Notes under the pieces: generated by a model | Databases searched by the model: none | What the model was told of the DNA's origin: nothing | Seen by the model: the letters and a program-made list of their open reading frames with translations, nothing else | Made by a program: the position numbers and the translations under genes | DNA from: Kuschelorhynchus macadamiae | Taxonomy: Eukaryota; Arthropoda; Insecta; Coleoptera; Curculionidae | Length of the DNA stretch: 64,000 nt | Reading direction: 5' to 3' | Assembly: GCA_030620095.1 (NCBI GenBank) | Contig: JAUTXW010003824.1 | Coordinates: forward strand, 434,001 to 498,000 | Shown: piece by piece, positions 12,901-22,796 of the stretch | Numbering within the stretch: position 1 is the first letter of the stretch | Layout: every line of letters begins with the position of its first letter

Positions 12901-15900
12901 TATTCCCTTGAGGAGTACCTCGATAATGATTTTAATGATCTTAATTAGATTTGTTAACCAATATTTATATATGTATATTTTTTTTTAATTTTAAGTAATT
13001 TTAATGTGTAAAGTTTGTATTGTTTAAAAATTTTAAATTTAATTATGTTTGTATTTAACTGTACCTTTTGTATCTGTATACTTACTTTGTAACTGTCCAA
13101 ATAGTGTTAGTTCTATTATTGACATTTTATTTTTATCCATTTATTGACATGTAAAAGCACTTTGTGTAATGTTATCAATAAATATCTATCTATCTATCTA
13201 TCTAAATATTGTTTCTTTTAAGTGTCAGATTGGTGAAATGTCTCTTGACTCTCAGGTTTGGGGAAATTTGAAAGTTAATAAGTTTCTGGGTTTGTATATA
13301 GATGAAAGATTAAATTTTCAAGCACGTATGAATGTTAGATTAGCTAAGGGATGTTTTGCCTTGAGGGTTGTTGCTCGGGAGCTGAGCATGTCCATGGCAA
13401 GGAACGTTTACTTTGCTCTGATTGAGTCCCATTTACGTTATGGAATATGTTTTTGGGGATCTTGCTCTAATCAGTTATTTAACATCGTCTTTGTACTGTA
13501 AAAACGTGCAATTTGATATATGTGTAAACTACCCTTCAGGGAGTCATGCAGACCTTACTTTGTAAGTCAAAAAATTTCTTTACCTTGCATATTTATATTA
13601 GGAACAGTCTGCCTTGTGCATGTTAAGTTTGGGCATGAGATTGAGTCAACCCGAGCTTATGCAACTCGAAGCTCTCGACTCACTTCCCTGCCCATTCCCT
13701 CTTCGACTCTGACCCAGAAATCTATCATTTGTAACAGCAAAAAAATATTTAATCATCTACCCTCAAATATAAGGGGCATTTCTAATCCAAGACATTTTAA
13801 GCGAGAAGTGAGAAGCCTATTGATTGGGAAAGCCTACTATTCAGTTGCTAAATTTTTTCACGAATCATTTAACTGAATATGTAAATACTTTTTTAGGATT
13901 GTAATGGTTATTTTTGTATTTTATGCTTTACATTTAAATCTGTTTTGTGTTTTTGTGTTCACTCTGTGCCATGTTTTTTATACATCTAAGTATTATATGT
14001 TGAAGTTTTAATTTTATACTTTTTAAATAGAATATAATATGCATTATAGCAATTTATATATTTTTGTACGATCATATTTTATTTTAATATACAACTTTGT
14101 ATTTGTTCATTTACACAGTTAAATTGACTTGCTACTAGAGTATATATTGCCAAAAATGACAGGACTTTTTTTTGTTGCTGCTTAGTTTAAGTTTGCTTGC
14201 TTTGTATATGAGATTTTTCTTAAATTATAATAAAGCTTTTTTTGACTTTGACTTTGAATTATATAAGGAAATTAAACAACATTTGGCAACAGTTGGTGAA
14301 AGTGTCTAAATGGTTCTCAAAGGCAGAGTATGCTACAGTAAATGGTTGTAAAGAGTAAAAGAGGTATGTAGTGTCGTTTTCACTAAAAAACCATTTTTTC
14401 AAATTGACTTCTATAAATAAATGAACAACTATAAGGTAAGTTCAAGCAATTTTTAGGTTTTTTTACTGAAAACATATAAGCCAATATCGAGGCCAATATT
14501 TGTAGTTATTCTATTATAAAAATGTCCAGAAAAAAATATAATTGGGGTAATTGTAAATTATTTTTTGGGGTACCTAAATGTAAAAGAGAAGTAAATATGA
14601 TTGAAGTGGAGATGAATACTTTCTTTTTTTCAGAAATGCCTTGAGATTATGTATGAAAGCATCAAGGCCCCTCCTACACTCTCTTTCAGAGCCATCATTT
14701 ATTTTAAAAGATCAAAGAATGGTTTGTAAGTTTACAGGCAGCATTTCTATTTTTGCAAAAGCCTGTTGTTTAGTTAGTTTAGTTTCTTTTTGATATATTA
14801 ATAACACGGTTTGGTTTTACAAAGTCTATGTAAAATTAAGCTCATAGGTTTTTTCGTAATATATGTTTTCCTACATTACAACTTGTTTGTTATAAACTGG
14901 GGTAAATGTAAATGAAATTTGTTTCTTGTAATTTTAAAATATATATTTGCAATCAGATAATACAACAGTTTACATTTGTCGCAGTTTTTATTTCAATCCC
15001 TATTTATATGGTTGTCTCAAACTCAAAAATAGTACATTTACCATCTTTAATTCAATTTTTTTTGGATGCCACATTTAAATTTAGGTGTTAATATCAGAAG
15101 TAATAGGGTGCTCTGTACTTGTGATAGCATTTTTTATATTCTTTTTCTTCAGTGCATGATATGTGTATCATGAAGCTACAACTGGCAAGTGATATTTTTT
15201 TCTATGTTCTACTAGGTTCCATAAAAAACATAATTAAATATCCTCTTACATGATTCTTGTCGACTCTGTTATCCCTGATTCTACTTTTTGTGCCAGTTTT
15301 TCTAGTTGTAAACTAGAGATAACTGAGATATTACATTTGAGAAGGGAAAAATTCTGATTGCTATCCTAAAATGAAATAGGTATTTTAACATTATATTTGA
15401 CAACAAAATAAAAAATTTACAAATAAAGTGGTACTTAATTAAACATAAAAATCATCAGACATTTGTTAAGCAAGCATTCAATTTTTTTTTGAATTTTTGA
15501 TTTTGAAGAAATTAATGTTCTATTGGGTCTCTTGTATTTAGCCGGAGTGAAACGAGCTCAACATCTAAACACCGCCGAGCTGTAGAATAGCGATGGAACA
15601 GCTCCTGAATATTTTTTAGCTACAATGTCGCAGCGCCGTTTTTAGACTTTGGTACAACTTTTGGTGCAACCCTATTGTAAAGAACATACGTCTAAACTAT
15701 TTTTACTTGTCGTGGTTGCCTTACACTTGGAGAAGAAATATAAATATTTTTTTATAATTTATTACCTTTTAGCTTTAGTCCTTATCCTAATATCAAGTTC
15801 TAAATACTTTCGTGTTTTTATTTTATGTCGAGTTTAAAGACTTTCAAGTATATTTAGATTAGTTAGTTACTGTTTTTACAATTATTAATAAAAATATTCT

Positions 15901-16148
15901 ACCTGCTAAAATATGTTTAATTCAGAACCAGATTTAGGTAAAATCTAACACGTTACCGACCATGTGATTTTGAAGTACGTTACTGATGGCGGGTTAAGCA
16001 CTGCCCTAAATTAATTTCTTCCGTGTAAGAATTTTGGCTTGAAAATATTTATATATCAACCTGTGGCAACATTTAAATTGTCTTAGATTAATTACAACTT
16101 TTACTGTTTTACAAAACTTTTACCTTATTTATTTTGTAATTTTAATTT

Positions 16149-16208
<60 letters not shown>

Positions 16209-18249
16209 CATATATACAGGGTGTCCCATAATTAATGGTACAGAGCAAAACTGCAGGTTCTTTGGGTAAAAATATTGCGATTTAAACATACTTTGCTTAG
16301 TCCAAAAGTTGACAGTACCCAAGATACAGGGTGTCAAAGTTGTAATTTTAATTTAGTTATTTCTTCACAATTTATGAACAGGTTGACTGAACGGCATGAA
16401 ATTGGAAATTGGGGGGTTTTTTGAAGCGAGAAATTCAAATCTGTGCTTAGTTTTGATGCTGCTTGTAGAGGGCGCCACTTACGGTGCATTAAATCTCTTT
16501 TAAATAACGTAACTTTTTTGTGTCATGGTGTATTGGCCTAAATGTTAAAGATAATGTATTTTACACTACTACGCAAAAAAGGTATACTTTGTAAATGTCC
16601 TTCCGAATGAACGTTTTTAAGATATTTGCTTATAAATTAATCAGTACACCTTTTTAAATTTCAAAATTTAACCTTTTTATTAAAAAAGTCACCAACACTT
16701 CAGTCTCTATTCGGACGCGAGAGCGAAAGCTTAGCGAAACGTCAGCAAAACTGTTCTTTTCAGAATGACAGTAGTGAAGGGATGTACACCCGGATAATAA
16801 TAATGATAATAATTTTTATTTGCACATATAACAAAGGTCTTAGCATCGTCAAAAATTGTACATTAAATAAAATATAAAGTCGATACATCCAAATAAAATA
16901 GCTTGCATTACAAAAGAGCAGTAAAAATATTACACTTAAAATACATTACTAATAGACAAAGACTAATTGATATGGCACAATTACACCACTCTTACAATAA
17001 GTTTAAAACGAAGGTTATATAGGCCTTTTCAGGTACTTAGCAACATCATAAAAACTTATATCAATTAATAGATTTCTTGCAGTTAGTTTGAACTTACTAA
17101 GTGGCATACTTTTTATTGTCTCAGATAAATGATTAATTAAAGAAATAGATATATTGAGAAAGCTTTTGTGTGTTAATGTTAACCTATGTTGTGGTAGAAT
17201 AAAATTGTCTCTGGATCTGGTGTCATACCCATGGAGATCGAAGTGTCTAACCAGAATATGTTAATGGTCTTTAACATAGAGAAGACATTGGTAGATAAAT
17301 AAACCTGGATCGTTAATATATTGAGCCTTTTAAAATGAGGTCTGCAGGTTTCATTGTAGTTTAATCCAAGCATAATTCTCAAAGCTTGTTTTTGGATTTT
17401 AAATACTCTTGACCAGTCACCCCAAAAAAGAATACTATAAATCACCTGACTGTGGAAAAGACTAAAGTAGGCAGTTCTCATGACTTCCAAGGGGACTGTT
17501 TTAGATAATCTACGCAGAAGAAAAACTACAGATGACATCTTACTACAAAGGCTTTGGATTTCAGATTTCCAGTTCAGCTTTCCATTCAAATTTACTCCAA
17601 GGAACTTGGCACTCGCCAGTTATTCACTACCACAGTGATCAGGTTTAAAAAAAAAACTGCAAATATTTCGTTTTTGCTATGTTTAAGCATAATTGATTGG
17701 CCGAGAACCAAGTCTCCGCCTTGCTCATGAAACCCTGTTGTTGTTCAGAATTGTTGGATAAAATTGTGGTGTCATCCGCATACTGTATCACTACTGGGGC
17801 GCCTAAATAATATAGTAAGTCATTAACATAAAGTATAGAAAGTAGGGGACCTAAAATTGAACCCTGGAGTACCCCTGCAGTTACACAATGTGCGGACAAT
17901 TTGTTTCCAGTGTATTGGACCAATTGATATCTGTTTTCTAAACAAGACACAACTAAGCCCCCCACACCATAACATTGAAGCTTCTCACAGAGTAAGGAAT
18001 GGGAGACACAGTCAAACGCCTTTGAGAGGTCGCATAATGCTGCACTCGCCTCACCCCTCTCAAAGACGTCCACTACAGATATTATAAGTTCCCTTATTGC
18101 CCGGCCCGTAGACATATTTTTGCGAAATCCAAACTGTGTTGGTGACAGTACATTATTAAACTCGAGAAATTTAGTGGGACGGTTATTAATAGCCAATTCA
18201 AAGGGCTTTGATATCGCTGGAACTATTGATATAGGTCTATAGTTACCAG

Positions 18250-18343
<94 letters not shown>

Positions 18344-21300
18344 TGTGTCATGTTTAATTTAATTTCTAGGTAAAGATAAAGGCAAGCAAGGAATTATAAA
18401 AGGTGTAATCCAAGAAAGAAATTGGGTGTTAGTTGAAGGTTTAAACTGTGAATTGAAAAACTTAGGCAAAGATGAACAGGGAGATTTTGAGGGTGTTTAT
18501 GTTCAACAGGAACAGCCACTTCTAGTCACAACAGACGTTTCACTTGTAGATCCTGCAGATTTAAAAGCTACTCCATATGAATGGAGGTAAGTTAAAATGT
18601 CAAACTATTTACATTATTCACCGGACACAATCTTGAAATAGGTAATATTGTTAAAACCCTATGCTGACAATATTCTATGTTTTTAGACATGAGATATATT
18701 TTACCAGAATTTAATAAAAACTATTAGCGTCCATTGTAAAAGGCAAACTTATCACCTGTAAAAGAGGGTTAAAATGCGGAGAGAATCTGGTATACAAATC
18801 TTGTCTAATTTGTAAAATCTGAGTGAAATCCATGGTATTGAAATCTGTGTGGAATCTGTGAAATCTCGGTAATCCATTGACTAAAATGTGGCCAAATCAT
18901 ATGGTGAATAGGGCTTTTAAAAGAAGAAAGAAGAAAATTAAAAAAAGCCCTGACTTCACTATATGTATTTGCAACTGTTTACACTGAAACCTAACCAAAG
19001 GAAACTGAAATAGGTGATTGTTTCCCTCTCATCCAATGATACTTAATGTAGTAGCGTGGACTGTTTTGTTTGGTTATGTTCAAATTAAAAACATTTTTTG
19101 AAGTTAGTTTTATCTTTTCCAAAGGCTACCCCATTCTTTACCTCTATAACTGCCTACCCCTGCAGCACATATGTATAGGTCCAATATTGGCTATTTCATA
19201 TGGGACCAAGAAAGTTTTCGTTAGATTATTTAAATATTATCCCATTATTGTAAGTCAATATTGGCATACTGTTTAGAACCAATGTTGTTCCACAATATAC
19301 CTCCAATATATGAAATTTATCTGGGTGGGTAAAAAAATTTTTAATAAAAATTTGTTTATAATTTATTGTAAAAAAAAAAGTTTTTCGTTCACCGGACACA
19401 CATATATACATTATATTAATTTAACAATCGAGCTGTATTACAATAAAGAGCCTAGCACTAGGTCACTTGAAAAATTCAATCAGATTTTTTTTAGTAGTAC
19501 CATGTAATTGACTTTAACACCATACGTACTCCTAAGAGAGAGTTTTAAGTAAAATACGTTATTTATTTTTTTGGTTTTATAATCAATAACAAAAATCAAC
19601 AAAACTTGAAAATGAAAATGAGATTCCATCAGTTACTAGACTGTTGAAGTGCGAGATCGTTTTCTACTAATTCTTCTTCCTCTCGCTAGGTGCCTAATGG
19701 TGTATTTGGCACATTGCGCGAATTTTGTGCCCTCTATCACGGTCCTTTGACCTGCTAAAAGAACGAAACTGCCTTTTTATCGCAACATCTTCGAATCGTC
19801 TTCACACTGCCCCTTAAATAAATGAAAACAAATAAATCTAACAACAAAACAGTCAGCTGAGTCATCTTAAAGTATTAAAAAAATTGAAGATCGGTTTAAA
19901 ACGAATAACTTTTATATAAAACTTATTTCCATATAATTTATGTCGGAGATAATAAGGTATACCTAGGCCCCTCTTAAATAGGCTACCCTGTAGTATTTGG
20001 AATCAAAGGAGACGGCAGGTTTCAAATTTCGTTCGGCCCTCTGTCAAATGTTTTGAATTTTAATATATTGTACTACACTTTCGATACATTAGAAAAGTAT
20101 CTAGAAGAAAAAATTCGATATAAATCGAAATAAAATAAATTTTAAATTGGCATTTGAATGTCCAAAAGCCTATAAAACGACATATTACTCGATTGTTTAA
20201 ATACCTTTTCACTTTCGCCCCATCCCCTTTTTACCCTTACTCCTTATTTTCCACCATAATAACAAACAGTTTTTATAATTCAAATCTGCATACCCAAAAC
20301 CCATTAAAAGACAATAATAATTAACGAATTAATTATTAACAGAAAATTGTTATTTTTTACCAATTAATCCCCCATTTCACCCCTTTCCCCTTAACATATT
20401 TCTGATATACCTGGCAGAGTTAGAACTTTGGCGCAATTATAAAAAATTCTTCTTTTGGCATGAACTAAAACATAGATATCAATTTTCAGAAATGTTGACA
20501 AAGGGTCAAATTACATTGAAAACCTGCCATATGCTTTAAGTTGGAATAAAGGGTAAACCTGAATTTTATATTGGGCCAAACAGGGTATAATAAATGTCAA
20601 AATCAATTCTATAGCAGAAATAAATCCTGTACCTAATGTGAGTTTAATAAAGTGAAAAAAGTGCTAGTTTTATACAAATTGTTTATAACTGAAGGAATCA
20701 CTAACTGATTTAAAGCTTTAAAACTTAAGTCATTAACGAATCCGATCTCGTCATTTTTTTACTGGCAACTGGCTCGGCGTGAATATTTTGAAAACAATCT
20801 ATTGTGTACATAGTTCTAGAGCTGCAATTGCAAAATATAGACGTAAATAAAACCAAAATGCAACAAATATTAGCACTTTATCTCACAACAATTGTCTTCT
20901 AAAAACGTGAATTTATGGCGTCAGTGCCGTCTTCCGTGTATGCATACACTGACTGGCCATTTGTATTGGTATTGGAAATTTTGGGAATAAATACTACTTT
21001 TTTATCCCAAGATTCGGCGGATTTATAAATATTTGTTTTTACTTTCCTTGTAAGGGAAAGTATTGTAATCTTAAAAAAATACCCTCCGAAATTTTTTGTA
21101 ACCACACACAGAAACTAAAATTTATCTCACATTTATCGAAATAACTCTCCAATCCAGCAACTGTCGGGATGTCAGAAGCACAAGGTCATGCGATACTCCG
21201 CATGCATTCGAATAAGACCGAAACGGACCGTTCAGACTGATCGCCCATTATTGGTGATATAGAGGCCGAATATTCTGGAAAAATATGTTATGTCCATATT

Positions 21301-22781
21301 GGCCCAAATGTAGCATTATATATCGAACATATTTTTATTTGCAATATAACACCTACATAAGCTAAACAACTTTTATATTTTCCTTACTGATAAAATATTG
21401 GGCCTGTATGGGTGTAAAAGTGGCATTATATATGAAAACGTATATTCTTTTGCCAATATAACACCTACATAGGCTAAAAAACTTCTATATTGTAATAATT
21501 AAATAAGTATAACACTGCACTAGGCTAAGACCTATATTTTGTGCTACAGGGGTAATAATAACTATCTCATTAACCTGACTCTGAGAGGGTTGATAAAACA
21601 ATTACAAGATTATTGTAATATATGTATTGTTATCTAAATGATTTGATAACACTGCTATTATCTATGCCGAATGACCATGTCTAGAGTCTGAGCGACAATA
21701 ATTCTAGGTCATCAAGATTCCGGTCAAAAAATACTTTTCCTTGAAAAAAAAAATTGGCAAATAGTATATAGAGGGTAAAATATATTATAACAAAATACTT
21801 GCCATATTATAGTTAACAGGGTATATCAGTTGTCAAACTTTAAGAGGGTATACCCATTTTGGTTGTATGTTGTGAATTATTTGGTTATTCATGCATAAGT
21901 TCTGCCTGGGTTTAATTAAATACACTCTTATCAGATTCGCTTCTCTGTATGTACTAGTTTAAATCTTTTAATCTTTTAATGGATTGTTCACTCACCTTTA
22001 CTTAACAAATGTGAAATTTTGAATGCTTATACAGTTTCTGTGTTAATACAATATGACACTTTCATATATATTAAAAATTCAAGATGTCGGCCCAAAATAT
22101 GACGGTCATGTATTGTTATTTCAGGTCTTATTCAATTCAAAATCAGTATCTAGGGATATTACGGAGTGCAAATTATAAATTTTTAGTCATTATTGGCACA
22201 TAGAACTATTTTTAACACTATAAAAATGAAAATGCGAATCATATAAAGATAGCAAAATCTAAAATTGTTAAGGAATAACTGTGTTAGTTTGTATTCATTA
22301 ATCATCTAATGTGAAATATATTTATTATTTACTTATTTCAACTTTTGTTTTCACTTATGAGGTTTCAGCAAGAATTCATTTATTTTTTGAGATTTAATAC
22401 ATTGTGTACAGACCTAAGCTGGTGTACAGATGCACTAGAAGATTAGAGATTTTATTCTACATTTGACAACCTATCAACAAGAAAAATATTAAGAGTATTC
22501 ATAACTTCAACAGTTATGTATTTTATTTTAGGTATACCGAAGAAGGGAAAAAAGTAAGAGTGTCTTTAAGGTCAGGAAGAATAATCCCTATTCCAGCATC
22601 TGTTGAAGAAACGATGGACTATAAAACCAAAGGAACTTATAGAGAACAACCAAAAGATACAGTGGCTGATGTGGTTACAGAAGTAACATTTGATCCAAAG
22701 CTAGGTACATTTGAAATGGACATAATGGAAAAAATGAATATAAAAGAAGATAGGATACCACCCAAGTCATATTGGTACTAA
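3661..22781 (+). CDS. mRpL24: mRpL24, mitochondrial large-subunit ribosomal protein uL24m (3 coding exons)
   Basis: Joining 3661-3958, 18370-18586 and 22532-22781 gives 765 nt, an uninterrupted frame of 254 residues plus TAA. Both introns are GT-AG and the phases agree (G|GT and AG|G). The protein begins MRISVAQLTRIGKWSKQF, a basic amphipathic stretch fitting a mitochondrial targeting sequence. The KOW-type core spans the first junction (FFRGDRVEILVG then KDKGKQGII) and is followed by QERNWVLVEGLN. The C-terminal part contains YTEEGKKVRVSLRSGRIIPIP and ends PPKSYWY. This is the order and approximate length of metazoan MRPL24, which helps assemble the mitochondrial 39S subunit. The frame is intact, unlike the mobile-element ORFs around it. 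Intron 1 (14.4 kb) is filled with LINEs and intron 2 is 3.9 kb. The start is the first ATG after a run of As, and no upstream in-frame coding was seen. Non-coding 5' exons cannot be excluded. Confidence 0.95.
4200..5607 (+). mobile_element. 5'-truncated LINE (non-LTR retrotransposon) fragment in mRpL24 intron 1
   Basis: The sequence starts within the reverse transcriptase (RT) domain at about 4200 and runs to a 3' end with AATAAAGC followed by (ATTG)n at 5587-5607. A simple-repeat tail and 5' truncation are typical of target-primed reverse transcription. The ORF2 remnant resembles LINE A nearby, including the SYL/YW, FADD and LTLNV..T..LSFKC blocks, so the two probably belong to one family. 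It is inserted in sense with the host gene. Confidence 0.88.
4216..5330 (+). pseudogene. LINE ORF2 fragment: reverse transcriptase palm/thumb and C-terminus, frameshifted
   Basis: Positions 4216-4764 encode the RT region with SGVSQGSVLGPLLFL (motif B, with Ser for the usual Pro) and MFADDITFLW (catalytic YXDD-type motif, intact). KFLGLHVDS and ISNKISRGCYAVR follow. A frame break at about 4700-4800 leads to 4803-5330, whose IQKRAIRYTY and RRIPTLPCIFILE match the usual C-terminal tail of this LINE group, probably in the Jockey/CR1 area. The fingers and motif A are missing. The frame breaks and truncation leave it non-functional. Confidence 0.85.
5608..6490. other. Intronic sequence between two LINEs; possible 5' UTR of LINE A
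   Basis: No ORF. The phrase GGGTAATTGGAAAT near 5787 has a near match in the intron beyond LINE A (about 14540), which could mark an older repeat split by LINE A. The exact 5' end of LINE A was not found. Confidence 0.35.
6491..7883 (+). pseudogene. LINE A ORF1: PHD-like zinc finger plus coiled coil, frame-broken
   Basis: Positions 6491-6796 contain a Cys4-His-Cys3 arrangement: KC, NKC, YC, TC, then LHPTC, then YCSKDC. This is the order of a PHD finger, as known from ORF1 proteins of some CR1- and Jockey-group LINEs. It is followed by a charged heptad-rich segment (KLKVELDKLQSD). After a TAG at 6794-6796, a shifted frame at 6832-7428 continues as a strong coiled coil (for example KLGDDLQDLQNLNKNML). 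A further break near 7430-7510 leads to 7512-7883, which holds SAFAARRKVLNDI. ORF1 proteins bind LINE RNA. Here at least two frame breaks make it a pseudogene. The endonuclease frame starts within 30 bp downstream. Confidence 0.75.
7905..8804 (+). pseudogene. LINE A ORF2, apurinic-like endonuclease domain, frameshifted
   Basis: Read across frames, the signature blocks of the exonuclease-endonuclease-phosphatase domain appear in order. They are LLFNVQS plus NKIDELQLFLD (Asn), LLLTEHWLNG (catalytic Glu), FVVCLYRLPN (Tyr), LAGDLNIDYTD (Asp/Asn) and AGLSDHHAVLCSF (Asp-His). In a live element this domain nicks the target DNA for target-primed reverse transcription. Breaks are visible near 7925, 8115 and 8441. 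Positions 8442-8804 continue through SDHHAV into the linker before the RT. Confidence 0.8.
9033..9934 (+). pseudogene. LINE A ORF2, reverse transcriptase domain (5' part), interrupted by LINE B
   Basis: The blocks LKRAKVIPLFKGGD and NFRPISLLPALAKVIEKL (fingers) are followed by a frame break near 9420-9490. Then come motif A (VFCDLTKAFDCVDH), motif B (SGVPQGSVLGPLLFL) and motif C (MFADDTTILW), all intact. The reading stops at LTLNVSKTN, where LINE B begins at 9935. The missing continuation resumes at 13204. Confidence 0.88.
9960..10842 (+). pseudogene. LINE B ORF2, endonuclease C-terminus and linker
   Basis: From about 9973 a broken frame gives ISVYRSPSGDFNKF and then GDFNIHFTD. The open frame 10141-10863 contains GGACLDNIYTNI and CGLSDHSGIVFCC, the closing Ser-Asp-His block of the endonuclease. 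A linker follows (NWFSDRLRDMRERL, SDYRNLYRSEIVAAKRA). It reads NAETFNNFFV at 10842, where the inverted insert begins; in this LINE group that phrase leads directly into the RT. The original protein is therefore cut by the rearrangement. Confidence 0.8.
10755..11366. repeat. 88-bp exact direct duplication flanking a 436-bp inverted RT segment in LINE B
   Basis: Positions 10755-10842 and 11279-11366 are identical over 88 bp. Between them, 10843-11278 is the reverse complement of an RT stretch equivalent to 11683-12080 of the same element (about 95% by eye). The inverted copy has an extra 24 bp, in frame, where the forward copy reads ATGTTTCTGTGACC (around 12030). It therefore came from a related, less deleted family member and was not copied from this element. 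The right 88-bp copy continues naturally into the RT frame. Confidence 0.9.
11279..12338 (+). pseudogene. LINE B ORF2, reverse transcriptase domain with mutated catalytic motif
   Basis: The open frame 11430-12338 contains VLKVAKVVPIFKNKG, then YHPISLLPIISKIFE (fingers). Motif A is FFDLTKAFDCVSFD, motif B is HGVPQGSVLGPLLFLIYIND and motif C is LFADNTTS. The second Asp of the usual FADD is Asn here (GACAAT), which should abolish polymerase activity. ANRLSLNNSKTQ follows, then a stop at 12336-12338 in a stretch where the family normally continues. Confidence 0.9.
12348..12948 (+). pseudogene. LINE B ORF2, RT thumb and C-terminal tail
   Basis: Positions 12348-12713 encode a VYLDPGLTWEKHVN block, SKIIYLIRRLSG, AYHGYFASNMTYAQLNWG and LQRRCVRVIMG, the usual post-RT region. 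A frame break near 12690 leads to 12604-12948 in another frame (TYSTRNSANIMYLFHRL, SFYSLEEYLDND). The frame then stops and about 230 bp of 3' UTR lead to the tail. Confidence 0.82.
13204..13876 (+). pseudogene. LINE A ORF2, remaining RT thumb and C-terminus
   Basis: This resumes the LINE A frame after LINE B: NKFLGLYIDERLNFQ, LAKGCFALRVVARELS, YFALIESHLRYGICFWGS. A frame break at about 13498 follows, then RESCRPYFVSQKISLPCIFILG and KIFNHLPSNIRGISN. It is closely similar in order and wording to 4590-5190, the truncated LINE nearby. About 380 bp of 3' UTR follow. Confidence 0.87.
14259..16150. other. mRpL24 intron 1, no gene recognised
   Basis: AT-rich with no ORF of recognisable kind. The short ORF at 15649-15837 is low-complexity and hydrophobic and is not supported. 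Confidence 0.45.
16152..16204. repeat. (AT)n microsatellite
   Basis: An uninterrupted AT dinucleotide run followed by ATACATACATATATACAGGGTGTCCCATAA. The CAGGGTGTC phrase recurs at about 16327 (ATACAGGGTGTCAAAG), so a dispersed repeat of roughly 120 bp or more probably starts here. Confidence 0.9.
16205..16792. other. Probable dispersed repeat carrying two CAGGGTGTC motifs
   Basis: ATACAGGGTGTC occurs at about 16213 and again at 16326. The reverse complement ACACCCTGTA occurs at about 34269, and ACCCTGTATA at about 60189. No coding capacity is seen. Its class is unknown. Confidence 0.4.
16793..18250 (-). mobile_element. LINE C: 5'-truncated non-LTR element, antisense in mRpL24 intron 1
   Basis: Minus-strand ORF2 remnant (18250 down to about 17180), then a 3' UTR, then a 3' tail seen on the plus strand as ATAATAATAATGATAATAA at about 16795-16812, i.e. 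a (TTA)n-type tail. Its 5' side breaks off at NYRPISIVPAISK, against the (AT)n run at 18251. It is antisense to mRpL24, unlike LINE A, LINE B and the fragment at 4200. Confidence 0.85.
17179..18238 (-). pseudogene. LINE C ORF2 reverse transcriptase and C-terminus, frame-broken
   Basis: The minus-strand frame 18196-17645 shows TQFGFRKNMSTGRAIRELI, motif A (ALCDLSKAFDCVSH), motif B (AGVLQGSILGPLL, with Leu for Pro) and motif C (QYADDTTILS). FSANQLCLNIAKTKYLQF follows. After a break, 17589-17179 gives NGKLNWKSEIQSL, SVVFLLRRLS, YFSLFHSQVIYSILFWGDW and IQKQALRIMLGL. The catalytic Asp pair is kept, but the frame is split and the 5' half is missing. Confidence 0.85.
18251..18340. repeat. (AT)n microsatellite, 30 bp upstream of mRpL24 exon 2
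   Basis: About 90 bp of nearly pure AT dinucleotides, directly bordering the truncated LINE C and ending just before the exon 2 acceptor region. Confidence 0.92.
18370..18586 (+). CDS. mRpL24: mRpL24 coding exon 2
   Basis: The acceptor is TTTCTAG and the donor is AG|GTAAGT. The exon encodes KDKGKQGII, then QERNWVLVEGLNCELK, then the segment ending TPYEWR. It lies only about 30 bp downstream of an (AT)n run, too short to be found as an ORF from its own start codon. Confidence 0.93.
18587..22531. other. mRpL24 intron 2, no gene recognised
   Basis: A 3.9-kb AT-rich intron with intact GT and AG ends. ORFs here (19070-19507, 20899-21105) are short and low-complexity. A diverged tandem repeat lies at about 21298-21495. 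The phrase TTTTACTTTCCTTGTAAGGGAAAG near 21036 resembles the start of the dispersed repeat at about 44650. Confidence 0.5.
21298..21495. repeat. Diverged tandem repeat, unit about 100 bp
   Basis: AATATAACACCTACATA(A/G)GCTAAA with flanking GCATTATATAT and ATTGGGCC-like blocks occurs twice (around 21345 and 21460). Similar TTGGC/AATATTGG wording near 19170-19310 suggests more distant copies. Confidence 0.65.
22532..22781 (+). CDS. mRpL24: mRpL24 coding exon 3 and stop
   Basis: The acceptor is TTTATTTTAG. The exon encodes YTEEGKKVRVSLRSGRI onward and ends KSYWY-TAA. It carries the C-terminal extension typical of animal MRPL24 relative to bacterial L24. Confidence 0.93.
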
Positions 22782-22796
22782 TAAAAATGTAAAAAA

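Larger units (their letters stand above)
9935..13203 (+). mobile_element. LINE B: second LINE nested inside LINE A
   Basis: The insertion splits the LINE A RT frame between KTN and the VSFKCQ block. AAATA occurs at 9930-9934 just before it and at 13204-13208 just after it, consistent with a short target-site duplication. The 3' end is a (TATC)n tail at about 13183-13203, preceded by AATAAA. The 5' end is truncated within the endonuclease domain (LQLISVYRSPSGDFNKFLE at about 9973). The element carries a large internal rearrangement at 10755-11366. It belongs to a different LINE family from A, as judged by its RT sequence and tail. Confidence 0.88.
6491..14258 (+). mobile_element. LINE A: near full-length non-LTR retrotransposon, split by LINE B
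   Basis: In order it shows: an ORF1 with a PHD-like zinc domain and coiled coil (6491-7883); an ORF2 endonuclease (about 7905-8550); an RT domain (9033-9934); an interruption by LINE B (9935-13203); then the remaining RT thumb and C-terminus (13204-13876). It ends after AATAAAGC with a TTTGAC repeat tail (about 14235-14258). The sequence either side of LINE B reads as one element: LTLNVSKTN before and VSFKCQ after, as in the related copy at 4500-4540. All ORFs carry frame breaks. It lies in sense within mRpL24 intron 1. The 5' boundary is uncertain. Confidence 0.85.

Noticed and set aside
15649..15837. Hydrophobic 62-codon ORF in mRpL24 intron 1
   Set aside because: Low-complexity AT-rich translation without a recognisable signal or domain.
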